From Leucobacter sp. UBA1945 (GTDB lineage: Bacteria > Actinomycetota > Actinomycetes > Actinomycetales > Microbacteriaceae): a stretch of DNA of 32,927 nucleotides. Location: positions 457 through 33,383 of the forward strand of contig DDEV01000086.1 in the NCBI GenBank assembly GCA_002336855.1. The letters run 5' to 3'. This document shows, piece by piece, positions 1-6,483 of this stretch. How positions within the stretch are numbered: the first letter of the stretch is position 1; every line of letters begins with the position of its first letter. Under the pieces are notes generated by a model that saw only the letters and a program-made list of their open reading frames with translations, was not told the DNA's origin and ran no database searches. A program made the position numbers and the translations under genes.

Positions 1-638
1 TCGGCGCTCACCACCTCGCCGGTGGCGGCCTTCACGAGCGGCGGGCCGCCCAGAAAGATGGTGCCCTGGTTGCGCACGATCACGGTCTCGTCACTCATCG
101 CGGGCACATATGCGCCGCCCGCCGTGCTCGACCCCATGACCGCTGCGATCTGGGGAATACCGTCGCGCGACATGCGCGCCTGGTTGTAGAAGATGCGCCC
201 GAAGTGCTCCCGGTCGGGGAAGACCTCGTCTTGCATCGGCAGAAACGCGCCGCCCGAGTCGACGAGGTAAACGCACGGCAGGCGATTCTCGGCCGCGACC
301 TCTTGCGCGCGCAGGTGCTTCTTCACCGTGATCGGGTAGTAAGTGCCACCCTTCACCGTCGCGTCGTTCGCGACGATCATGACCTGCCGACCGTGGATCA
401 GCCCGATGCCTGTGATCACGCCGGCGCTTGGGGCATCGCCCTCATACATGTCGTAGCCGGCAAGCGGGGCGAGCTCGAGAAAGGGGCTGCCTGTGTCGAG
501 CAGGCGATCGACGCGCTCGCGCGCGAGCAGCTTGCCGCGAGCGACGTGACGTTCGCGCGACTTTTCGGGGCCGCCGAGTGCGGCGGCGGCGCGGCGCTCG
601 CGCAGCTGCTCGACGAGCTCCTGGTATGTGGGTGCCAC
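1..638 (-). CDS. Acyl-CoA carboxylase beta (carboxyltransferase) subunit, 5' part only
   Basis: This is the N-terminal 212 codons of a biotin-dependent carboxylase carboxyltransferase subunit of the methylcrotonyl/propionyl-CoA carboxylase family; the rest lies beyond the window edge. Such subunits move the carboxyl group from biotin to an acyl-CoA in the cytoplasm. I see the conserved run RERVDALLDTGSPFLEL, the block KGGTYYPITVKKHLRAQ, VYLVDSGGAFLP, and the oxyanion-type GSSTAGGAYVPAMSDE. The VDSGGAFLPMQDEVFPD and GRIFYNQARMS blocks are closest, from memory, to methylcrotonyl-CoA carboxylase. The start is GTG at 638-636, chosen because GAGGAGG sits just upstream on the minus strand. It diverges from an acyl-CoA dehydrogenase across a palindrome, suggesting a shared branched-chain acyl-CoA breakdown function. 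Family assignment is firm; substrate is inferred. Confidence 0.88.
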   Translation of the reverse strand, partial: MAPTYQELVEQLRERRAAAALGGPEKSRERHVARGKLLARERVDRLLDTGSPFLELAPLAGYDMYEGDAPSAGVITGIGLIHGRQVMIVANDATVKGGTYYPITVKKHLRAQEVAAENRLPCVYLVDSGGAFLPMQDEVFPDREHFGRIFYNQARMSRDGIPQIAAVMGSSTAGGAYVPAMSDETVIVRNQGTIFLGGPPLVKAATGEVVSA

Positions 639-749
639 GGTGCCTCCTCGTTGAACCCGGGCGGGTGATGCTCTGCGTGCGGTTCGTGGCTGCCATGCTG
701 CCGGTTGCTCCCGACATTTCGACCGAAAGAGCCGCTGCTTTGCGATTTA

Positions 750-767
750 GATTACTGCATAGTAATC
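750..767. promoter_or_regulatory. Perfect inverted repeat, likely operator between carboxylase and acyl-CoA dehydrogenase
   Basis: GATTACT-GCAT-AGTAATC has perfect 7-bp arms and a 4-bp spacer. It sits in an AT-rich pocket in the 216-bp divergent gap, 112 bp from the carboxylase start and 87 bp from the dehydrogenase start. Size and placement fit a dimeric repressor site for both genes. No regulator for it is visible in the window. Confidence 0.6.
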
Positions 768-805
768 GAAAAATCACTACCTAGATTTGCTTGATCTCTG
801 AAAAC

Positions 806-834
806 TTGTGGGTTACCGTGTACTTCAGTTACTC
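806..834 (+). promoter_or_regulatory. Possible promoter of the acyl-CoA dehydrogenase gene
   Basis: TTGTGG (806-811) and TTACTC (829-834) are separated by 17 bp and would start transcription about 15 nt before the start codon at 855. Both hexamers match the consensus only partly, so this is a weak call. Confidence 0.3.
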
Positions 835-854
835 ATCAATAATTGGGAGCCGCA

Positions 855-2006
855 ATGGAGCACTTCAACCTGAGCGAAGAGGAGTCGGCGCTCGCCGACA
901 TGGTTCGCGAGTTTGCCGAGGGCGTCGTAGCGCCGCAGGCATACGAGGCAGACCGCACGCACACCCTCAACATGAACGTGGTTGCGGGCATGGGCGAGCT
1001 CGGTTTGTTCGGCTTGCCCTTCGCTGAGGAGTACGGCGGTCAGGGCGGCGACTACTTCGCGCTCTGCATCGCGCTCGAGGCGCTCGGCCGGGTCGACCAG
1101 TCGATCGCGATTACCCTCGAGGCGGGCGTGAGCCTCGGTGCGATGCCGATCTATCGTTTCGGCAACGAGGATCAGAAAGCCGAGTACCTGCCAGATCTTC
1201 TGGCCGGTAAGGCGCTTGCGGGCTTCGGCTTGACTGAGCCAGAGGCTGGCAGTGACGCGGGCGCGACCCGCACCACGGCGCGGCTCGAGGGCGACGAGTG
1301 GGTGATCAATGGCTCGAAGCAGTTCATCACGAACTCGGGCACCCCGATCACGCGGTTTGTCACGGCGACCGCCGTCACGGGCGAAACCGACGGCCGCAAA
1401 GAGATCTCGACGATCCTCGTGCCAAATGGCACCCCGGGCTTTACCGTCGAACCCGCCTACGACAAGCTCGGCTGGCACGCCTCTGACACGCACCCGCTGA
1501 CGTTCGACAACGTTCGGGTGCCGGCCGCAAACCTCGTGGGCCAGCGCGGCCGAGGCTTCGCGAACTTCTTGCACATTCTCGACGAGGGCCGCATCGCGAT
1601 TGCGGCGCTTTCGACGGGAGCCGCAGAGGGCTGTCTCGAGGCGGCAGTCGATTACTCGAAGTCGCGCACGGTGTTCGGCTCGTCGCTCGCGACGCGTCAG
1701 GGCATTCAGTTCATGCTCGCCCGCATGCAGCAGCGCGTGCACGGTGCACGCCTCGCGTGGCACTATGCGGCGCGTCTGCGTGATGCGGGCAAGCCGTTCA
1801 AGACTGAGGCGGCGCTCGCGAAGCTCACCGCGAGTGATGCGGCGATGGACAATGCCCGCGACGCGACACAGATCTTCGGTGGCAACGGATTCATGAACGA
1901 GTTTCCCGTCGCGCGCCACTACCGTGACTCGAAGATTCTCGAGATCGGCGAGGGCACCAATGAGGTGCAGCTGCTGCTGATCGCGCGCGCGCTCGGTGTT
2001 GCCTGA
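855..2006 (+). CDS. Acyl-CoA dehydrogenase
   Basis: A 383-residue FAD-dependent acyl-CoA dehydrogenase, full length for the family, which makes the alpha,beta double bond in acyl-CoA and passes electrons to ETF. Visible family blocks are GFGLTEPEAGSDAG (about 124-137), WVINGSKQFITN (149-160), GRGFANFLHILDEGRIAIAA (232-251), QIFGGNGF (339-346) and the EGTNEVQ signature, with Glu366 in the usual catalytic-base position. Isovaleryl-CoA dehydrogenases, as I recall them, carry the base elsewhere, so an isovaleryl assignment is not supported by this residue even though the divergent neighbour looks like methylcrotonyl-CoA carboxylase. ATG 855 is chosen over TTG 843 because GGGAG lies 5 nt upstream of the ATG. 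Substrate is probably a short or branched acyl-CoA. Confidence 0.9.
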   Translation: MEHFNLSEEESALADMVREFAEGVVAPQAYEADRTHTLNMNVVAGMGELGLFGLPFAEEYGGQGGDYFALCIALEALGRVDQSIAITLEAGVSLGAMPIYRFGNEDQKAEYLPDLLAGKALAGFGLTEPEAGSDAGATRTTARLEGDEWVINGSKQFITNSGTPITRFVTATAVTGETDGRKEISTILVPNGTPGFTVEPAYDKLGWHASDTHPLTFDNVRVPAANLVGQRGRGFANFLHILDEGRIAIAALSTGAAEGCLEAAVDYSKSRTVFGSSLATRQGIQFMLARMQQRVHGARLAWHYAARLRDAGKPFKTEAALAKLTASDAAMDNARDATQIFGGNGFMNEFPVARHYRDSKILEIGEGTNEVQLLLIARALGVA

Positions 2007-2009
2007 GTC

Positions 2010-2402
2010 TTAGCTAGGGCTGAACACGCGAATGCCGACGTGCACTGCTGCCTCGCCAAGGCGGGTGTCGTAACAGATCATGCCGTCGAGCTGCGCCCCA
2101 ATGAGCAGCGCGGCCGCGAGGTGAACCGCATCGAGTGTGCGAAGCTCAACGGGGGCGACGAGGCCGGCCTCATCGTAGGCGGATGAATCAAGCTTGAGAA
2201 TCGCAACCCGTTCGAACAGTGCTCGCACGTCTGGGGCAGCGCGGGGGCTCGATCGCCGTACTGCCCGCATGAGTTCGGTGCGAGCAAGCTCGCAGGTGAT
2301 GAGCCTCGCTTCGTGCTCGCGAATCCATGCTTGAAGTGAGGCTGATTCGGGTTCTGCGAGCACGAGCTTCACCAGCGCCGAGGTGTCGGCGTAGACGAGC
2401 AC
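2010..2402 (-). CDS. vapC: VapC-type PIN-domain ribonuclease toxin
   Basis: A 130-residue PIN-domain protein, the size of VapC toxins, which are Mg-dependent RNases that cleave tRNA or rRNA when not bound by antitoxin. The acidic residues expected of the active site are present: Asp6 in YADTSALVK, Glu43 in ARTELMRAV, Asp91 in TLDAVHLAAA and Asp112 in CYDTRLGEAA. The GTG start at 2402-2400 shares its first G with the TAG stop of the antitoxin (TAGTG), so the two are translationally coupled. Its stop lies 3 bp from the stop of the convergent acyl-CoA dehydrogenase, with no terminator between. The target RNA cannot be inferred. Confidence 0.88.
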   Translation of the reverse strand: MLVYADTSALVKLVLAEPESASLQAWIREHEARLITCELARTELMRAVRRSSPRAAPDVRALFERVAILKLDSSAYDEAGLVAPVELRTLDAVHLAAALLIGAQLDGMICYDTRLGEAAVHVGIRVFSPS

Positions 2403-2737
2403 TAGAAGCGATCCTCACGTTGTTCGTGAAGCAACTCTGCGCTGCGAACCGTCGGGAGGCTTCGCCCCGGATCGGCCTCATCGAGCAATTTTTTCGCGGC
2501 GAAGAAATCTGCGAGAGCACCCGTTGGGAGGGTGATTCGCCCCGCAGCCGTAAGCGATTCAAGGTGATCTTGGCGAAGTGGAGTGAGCTGTGCAACCGGC
2601 CTGCCGCGATCGGTAATCTGAATCGTCTCGCCTGCGGCTGCACGAGCGACGACCTCCGATGCGTTCTGCTTGAGCGCGCGAATGCCAACGGTGCGCCCAT
2701 CTTCGGGCCCGGTGGAGTGATACGCGATACTGCTCAT
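2402..2737 (-). CDS. vapB: Phd/YefM-type antitoxin of the VapBC-like pair
   Basis: A 111-residue antitoxin. Residues about 17-55 (TVGIRALKQNASEVVARAAAG, then ETIQITDRGRPVAQLTPL) match the prevent-host-death DNA-binding fold. The remaining half, rich in charged residues, should be the toxin-neutralising tail. It is the first gene of the pair and overlaps the toxin start by one base. There is no Shine-Dalgarno sequence before ATG 2737-2735. Instead a TACAAT hexamer ends 7 nt upstream, so the mRNA is probably leaderless. A small palindrome overlapping that hexamer fits the usual autorepression by the toxin-antitoxin complex. Confidence 0.85.
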   Translation of the reverse strand: MSSIAYHSTGPEDGRTVGIRALKQNASEVVARAAAGETIQITDRGRPVAQLTPLRQDHLESLTAAGRITLPTGALADFFAAKKLLDEADPGRSLPTVRSAELLHEQREDRF

Positions 2738-2740
2738 GTT

Positions 2741-2751
2741 CTACATTGTAG
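2741..2751 (-). promoter_or_regulatory. -10 element and overlapping palindrome of the vapBC pair
   Basis: CTACA-T-TGTAG is a perfect 11-bp palindrome. On the minus strand it contains TACAAT (2750-2745), close to the TATAAT -10 consensus, 7 nt before the antitoxin ATG. Complex binding here would directly block polymerase. No convincing -35 is seen. Confidence 0.55.
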
Positions 2752-2795
2752 CTCTTTGAATGTGCTTGGTCTGCCATCGGGTCCCGTGCAACCCA

Positions 2796-2811
2796 GTGCA
2801 GACTGCACAAT
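2796..2811. promoter_or_regulatory. Operator copy 1: GTGCAnnnTGCACAAT, upstream of the DUF3556 operon
   Basis: GTGCAG-A-CTGCAC is a perfect 13-bp palindrome followed by AAT. The same outer bases GTGCA, TGCAC and AAT recur at 6363-6378 upstream of the acyl-CoA ligase, with only the three central bases different. The CACAAT part could double as a -10 hexamer. It lies about 190 bp before the DUF3556 start. Confidence 0.6.
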
Positions 2812-2823
2812 GGGCGCGCACAA

Positions 2824-2843
2824 GATGTACGGCAAAGTACATC
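2824..2843. promoter_or_regulatory. Second inverted repeat upstream of the DUF3556 operon
   Basis: GATGTAC-GGCAAA-GTACATC has perfect 7-bp arms with a 6-bp spacer and begins 13 bp after operator copy 1. It has no counterpart upstream of the ligase gene, so it would be a separate regulatory input. The rest of the 260-bp gap (2738-2997) shows only the antitoxin promoter and the DUF3556 ribosome binding site. Confidence 0.5.
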
Positions 2844-2997
2844 GGCTCCGGGTGATCCTCGCCGAAACTTGTCAGCACGCGACACAATCTGAGCCCTCGC
2901 CGTGTCAAAGATGACCGGCAATAGCGGGGCGATGTCCTGTCGCCGAATGCGAGCACAGCGCATTCATCACCCACAACCCTGCACCAAAGGAGATGAC

Positions 2998-4926
2998 ATG
3001 GGCTTCAAAGAAGGGAACTTTCCGCCGGTAGACCCGGCGGCGTTCTTGAACTCACCACTGCAGACACGCATGCGCACACTCGCGCAGCACTGGGGCGAGT
3101 ACGGTTTCGGCACCGCGCGCAACATCAATGTGATCTACATCTTCAAGATTGTCGTGCTGTATGCGCTCGCAGGCGTCGCGGTCGCAACGATCGGCGTCTC
3201 TGCGTTCTGGGAGGTGAGCGTCTGGTGGAATGACCCGATCGTGTACCAGCGCCTCGTGGTCTGGACAGTGCTGCTCGAGGCGATGAACCTTGCCGGCTCG
3301 TGGGGGCCGCTGGCGGGCAAATTCAAGCCGATGATGGGCGGCTTTCTCTTCTACTCGAAGGTCGGCACGATTCGCATGCGCCCGTTCTCTTGGGTGCCGG
3401 GAACAGCTGGCCACTCTCGTACCGGCTTCGATGTCGCGCTCTACTACGCTTTTCTCGCCTCGCTCGTAGTGGCCCTTGTGCTGCCTGGTGTGCCGAACGC
3501 AGAGGTCAGCGCCTGGATGACAGAGACCTGGGGCAAGCCCGGTCACGGGCTGGTTAGCGCGATTCCGCTCGCTGCTGCACTCGTCTTCTGGCTGCTTCTT
3601 GGTTTGCGCGACAAGATCTTCTTCCTTGCCGCTCGCGCCGAGCAGTACCTGCCACTCTTTCTCTTCTTCGCAGTGCTGCCGACCGTTGGCACGTTCGCCG
3701 ACATGATCATCGCGGGCAAGCTCGCGATCGTCACCTCATGGGTGGGAGCCGCGGTCGGCAAGTTTGGGCGCCACTTCACGCTGGTGATTCCACCGATGAT
3801 CAGCAACACCCCGTTCTGGGCGCCGAAGTGGCTCAAGCGCTCTATGTACCGCAGCTTTCCGAACGACATGCGCCCCTCGAAGGCCGCGAGCCTGACCGCG
3901 CACGTGCTCGGCACGATTGTCGAGATCGCTGCGCCGCTTACGCTGCTGTTCGCGACGAACAGCGTGGCGACATGGGCTGCGGCAATTCTCATGGCCTGCT
4001 TCTGCTTCTTCATCATCTCGACGTTCCCGCTTGCGGTGCCGCTTGAGTGGAACGTGTTGTTTGGCTATCTCGCGTTCGCGCTCTTCATCGGGTTCCCGGC
4101 ACAGCAGGGGTTCTCGGTCGGCGACTTCTCGAGCCCGCTGCTGCTGATCGCCGTGCTCGCGATTCTGCTCTTCTTCCCGATTCTCGGCAACCTGCGCCCA
4201 GATAAGGTCTCGTTTCTGCCGTCGCTTCGTCAGTACTCGGGTAACTGGGCGACCGCGCTGTTCTCGTTCACCCCGGGCGCTGAGGCAAAGCTGAACGCGA
4301 TCACGAGGCCCACGACGAACCAGGTCGATCAGCTGCAGGGCATGGGTATTCCATACGTCGCCGCAGAGATCACACTGCAGCAGACCATCGCATGGCGCTC
4401 GACGCAGAGCCAGGGTAAGGGCCTCTTTTCGATGCTCTACACCTATCTGCCCGATGTCGAGTCGCGAACGATTCGCGAGGGTGAGTTTCTCTGCAACTCG
4501 CTCACCGGATTCAACTTCGGCGACGCGCACATGCATGGCTACCAAATCTTGCCAGCGCTGCAAGAGAAGTGTCACTTCGAGCCCGGCGAACTTATCGTTG
4601 CGTTCGTGGAATCGCAGCCGATTCACAAGGGCACGCAAGAGTGGAAGCTTGTCGACGCCGCTATCGGCGTGCTCGCCGAGGGTACTTGGAACGTCGCCGA
4701 GATGGTGGATCAGCAGCCCTGGCTGCAGAACGGACCCATCTCGCTGCCCGAAACCTACCATCGCCCCAACGCAGAGTGGCCCGTGTTCGATCTCGAGCGC
4801 AAGCCCGAGTTCTGGCAGGCGACAGACACTGCCGTCGCTCGCGTGGTCGGTCAGGCCGAGGAAGCGGTCGAGCAGGCGGCAGCCGAACCGGCTGGCGCAA
4901 GTGCGCACGAGGCGGGCGAGCGGTAG
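2998..4926 (+). CDS. DUF3556 family transmembrane protein
   Basis: A 642-residue protein that I recognise as the DUF3556 membrane family, whose function is not established. Roughly residues 45-400 hold eight or more hydrophobic segments (for example about 47-68, 146-164, 186-203, 217-236, 305-345, 349-368 and 380-396). Loops are rich in Trp, Arg and Pro, as in KVGTIRMRPFSWVPGTAGHSR (120-140). A soluble C-terminal part of about 240 residues includes EFLCNSLTGFNFGDAHMHGYQ and ends in an Ala/Glu-rich tail. I chose ATG 2998 because AAAGGAG lies 7 nt before it; the open frame runs upstream to 2902 without coding character. The next gene starts 10 nt after its stop, so they are co-transcribed. A role in membrane lipid or terpenoid handling is only an inference from the neighbours. 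Confidence 0.82.
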   Translation: MGFKEGNFPPVDPAAFLNSPLQTRMRTLAQHWGEYGFGTARNINVIYIFKIVVLYALAGVAVATIGVSAFWEVSVWWNDPIVYQRLVVWTVLLEAMNLAGSWGPLAGKFKPMMGGFLFYSKVGTIRMRPFSWVPGTAGHSRTGFDVALYYAFLASLVVALVLPGVPNAEVSAWMTETWGKPGHGLVSAIPLAAALVFWLLLGLRDKIFFLAARAEQYLPLFLFFAVLPTVGTFADMIIAGKLAIVTSWVGAAVGKFGRHFTLVIPPMISNTPFWAPKWLKRSMYRSFPNDMRPSKAASLTAHVLGTIVEIAAPLTLLFATNSVATWAAAILMACFCFFIISTFPLAVPLEWNVLFGYLAFALFIGFPAQQGFSVGDFSSPLLLIAVLAILLFFPILGNLRPDKVSFLPSLRQYSGNWATALFSFTPGAEAKLNAITRPTTNQVDQLQGMGIPYVAAEITLQQTIAWRSTQSQGKGLFSMLYTYLPDVESRTIREGEFLCNSLTGFNFGDAHMHGYQILPALQEKCHFEPGELIVAFVESQPIHKGTQEWKLVDAAIGVLAEGTWNVAEMVDQQPWLQNGPISLPETYHRPNAEWPVFDLERKPEFWQATDTAVARVVGQAEEAVEQAAAEPAGASAHEAGER

Positions 4927-4936
4927 CGTCGAACAC

Positions 4937-6346
4937 ATGACAACCGCAGTAGTGGTCGGCAGCGGGCCCAACGGACTCGCTGCCGCCACCGTGCTCGCGA
5001 GGGCCGGCGTCGAGGTGACGGTGATCGAGGCATCCGACCATCTCGGCGGCGGCGCTCGCAGCAACGAATCGCCCATTGCCGGGTTGCTGCAGGATCACTG
5101 CGCCGCGGTGCACCCGATGGCGCCGGGGTCGGCCTACTTTCAGAGCCTCGATCTCGAGGCGATGGGGGTCGAATGGGCGTATGCGCCCTACGATGCCGCG
5201 CACCCGCTCGATGACGGTGACGCTGGCCTGCTGTCGACCTCGGTCGGCGAGACCGCGGTCGGCCTCGGCGCCGATGGGCGCAGGTGGGCGTCGATGTTCG
5301 GCCCGCCGTCGCGGGCGTTCGGCAAGCTGGCACCGGGCATTATGGCGCCGATGTTGCGTGTTCCTAGGCATCCGTTGCTGCTCGCCAGATTCGGACTCGT
5401 GGCGGGCCCGCCGCCGGCGCTCGTTGCGAAAACGCTGCGCACCGAAAAAGCGCGAGCGCTCTTCATGGGGGTTGCGGCGCACGCGTTTCAGCCGCTCACC
5501 CTGCCGCTTGTGACGGGCATCGGCGCGGGCATCATTGCTGCGGGGCACGCGGTCGGATGGCCGGTGATCCGCGGCGGTACCGGGCACTTCACCGAGGCAA
5601 GCATCGCGATGCTGCGTGGCATGGGGGTGCGGTTCGAAACGGGGCAGAGGATCACCCGCCTGCACGAGTTGCCCCGGCACGACATTGTCATGCTCGATGT
5701 GCATCCTCATATCGCAGCCGGAATTCTGGCCGAGCACCAGCCTCGGGGCCCGCGCCGAGCCTACCGCCGTTTCAAGCCCGGGCCGGCAGCGTTCAAGGTC
5801 GACCTTGCAGTCGAGGGCGGCATTCCCTGGAGTAACCCCGAGGTCGCGAAAGCCGGCACCGTGCATCTCGGCGGCACGGCCAAAGAGATCATTGCTGCCG
5901 AGCGCGAGGTCGGTGCAGGGCGCATGCCGCAGCGGCCGTTTGTGTTAGTCGGGCAGCAGTACGTCGCCGATCCCTCTCGAACAAGCGGTAATCTCGTGCC
6001 CGTGTATGCCTATGCGCACGTGCCATACGGCTATCCGGGTGACGCGACCGAACAGGTGATCGCGCAGATCGAGCGTTTCGCGCCCGGTGTGTGCGACCGC
6101 ATCGTAGCTGTGCGCTCGCGTAGCACGGCCGAGGCCGAAGCCGAGAACCCGAACTTTATCGGTGGCGACATTCTGACCGGAGCGAAGTCGCCGACGCAGT
6201 TCTTGCTCGGGCCGAGGATCACCGCCCAGCCGTACGATACCGGCGTGCCGGGAGTGTATCTGTGCTCTGCCGCGACACCGCCAGGCCCCGGCATTCATGG
6301 GATGGGTGGCTTCAACGCTGCGAACCGGGCGTTGCGCCTCGCCTGA
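4937..6346 (+). CDS. NAD(P)/FAD-dependent oxidoreductase, phytoene-desaturase/PYROXD2-like
   Basis: A 469-residue flavoprotein. The N-terminal Rossmann motif GSGPNGLAAATVLARAGV then VTVIEAS (about residues 8-33) binds the FAD ADP moiety, and the following HLGGGARSNE is typical of the CrtI/amine-oxidase superfamily. The C-terminal FAD-closing motif CSAATPPGPGIHGMGGFNAA is intact. The best match from memory is the PYROXD2-like branch rather than true carotenoid desaturases; no carotenoid genes are near. The ATG lies 10 nt after the DUF3556 stop, with only a weak ribosome binding site, so translation is probably coupled. Together with the membrane protein and the downstream ligase it suggests oxidation of a hydrophobic substrate. 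The substrate is unknown. Confidence 0.85.
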   Translation: MTTAVVVGSGPNGLAAATVLARAGVEVTVIEASDHLGGGARSNESPIAGLLQDHCAAVHPMAPGSAYFQSLDLEAMGVEWAYAPYDAAHPLDDGDAGLLSTSVGETAVGLGADGRRWASMFGPPSRAFGKLAPGIMAPMLRVPRHPLLLARFGLVAGPPPALVAKTLRTEKARALFMGVAAHAFQPLTLPLVTGIGAGIIAAGHAVGWPVIRGGTGHFTEASIAMLRGMGVRFETGQRITRLHELPRHDIVMLDVHPHIAAGILAEHQPRGPRRAYRRFKPGPAAFKVDLAVEGGIPWSNPEVAKAGTVHLGGTAKEIIAAEREVGAGRMPQRPFVLVGQQYVADPSRTSGNLVPVYAYAHVPYGYPGDATEQVIAQIERFAPGVCDRIVAVRSRSTAEAEAENPNFIGGDILTGAKSPTQFLLGPRITAQPYDTGVPGVYLCSAATPPGPGIHGMGGFNAANRALRLA

Positions 6347-6360
6347 GTGCGTCGACAGAC

Positions 6361-6378
6361 TTGTGCAAGTTGCACAAT
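6361..6378. promoter_or_regulatory. Operator copy 2: TTGTGCAA-G-TTGCACAA before the acyl-CoA ligase
   Basis: A perfect 17-bp palindrome with 8-bp arms, 15 bp after the stop of the FAD enzyme and about 105 bp before the ligase start. It shares GTGCA, TGCAC and AAT in register with the site at 2796-2811. Its presence argues that the ligase and PucR genes form their own transcription unit under the same regulator as the DUF3556 operon. A small AGTCG-AAGG-CGACT hairpin lies at 6452-6465 in the presumed leader. Confidence 0.65.
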
Positions 6379-6483
6379 CAACCTCGCAAGATGTGCCATG
6401 ATGCAAGGGGTTCATCGCGCTCAGCCCGTAGTACGCTCGGCGCTACTCACGAGTCGAAGGCGACTGCGTGCGAAAGGACAGAC

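Noticed and set aside
855..2006. Naming the dehydrogenase isovaleryl-CoA dehydrogenase
   Set aside because: The neighbour suggests leucine catabolism, but the catalytic Glu is at the general acyl-CoA dehydrogenase position rather than the one I know for isovaleryl-CoA dehydrogenase, so a general name was kept.
2902..2997. Upstream extension of the DUF3556 protein to GTG 2902
   Set aside because: The extra 32 residues look non-coding and basic, while ATG 2998 has a good AAAGGAG ribosome binding site and begins with a plausible N-terminus.
3736..5076. Long open frame on the minus strand opposite the DUF3556 and FAD enzyme genes
   Set aside because: GC-rich genomes give long antisense frames. 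This one has an Arg/His-rich composition and no motif, and it is opposite two well-supported genes. Similar antisense frames at 825-1919, 4661-5866, 6511-7812, 21102-22196 and 22203-23477 were rejected for the same reason.
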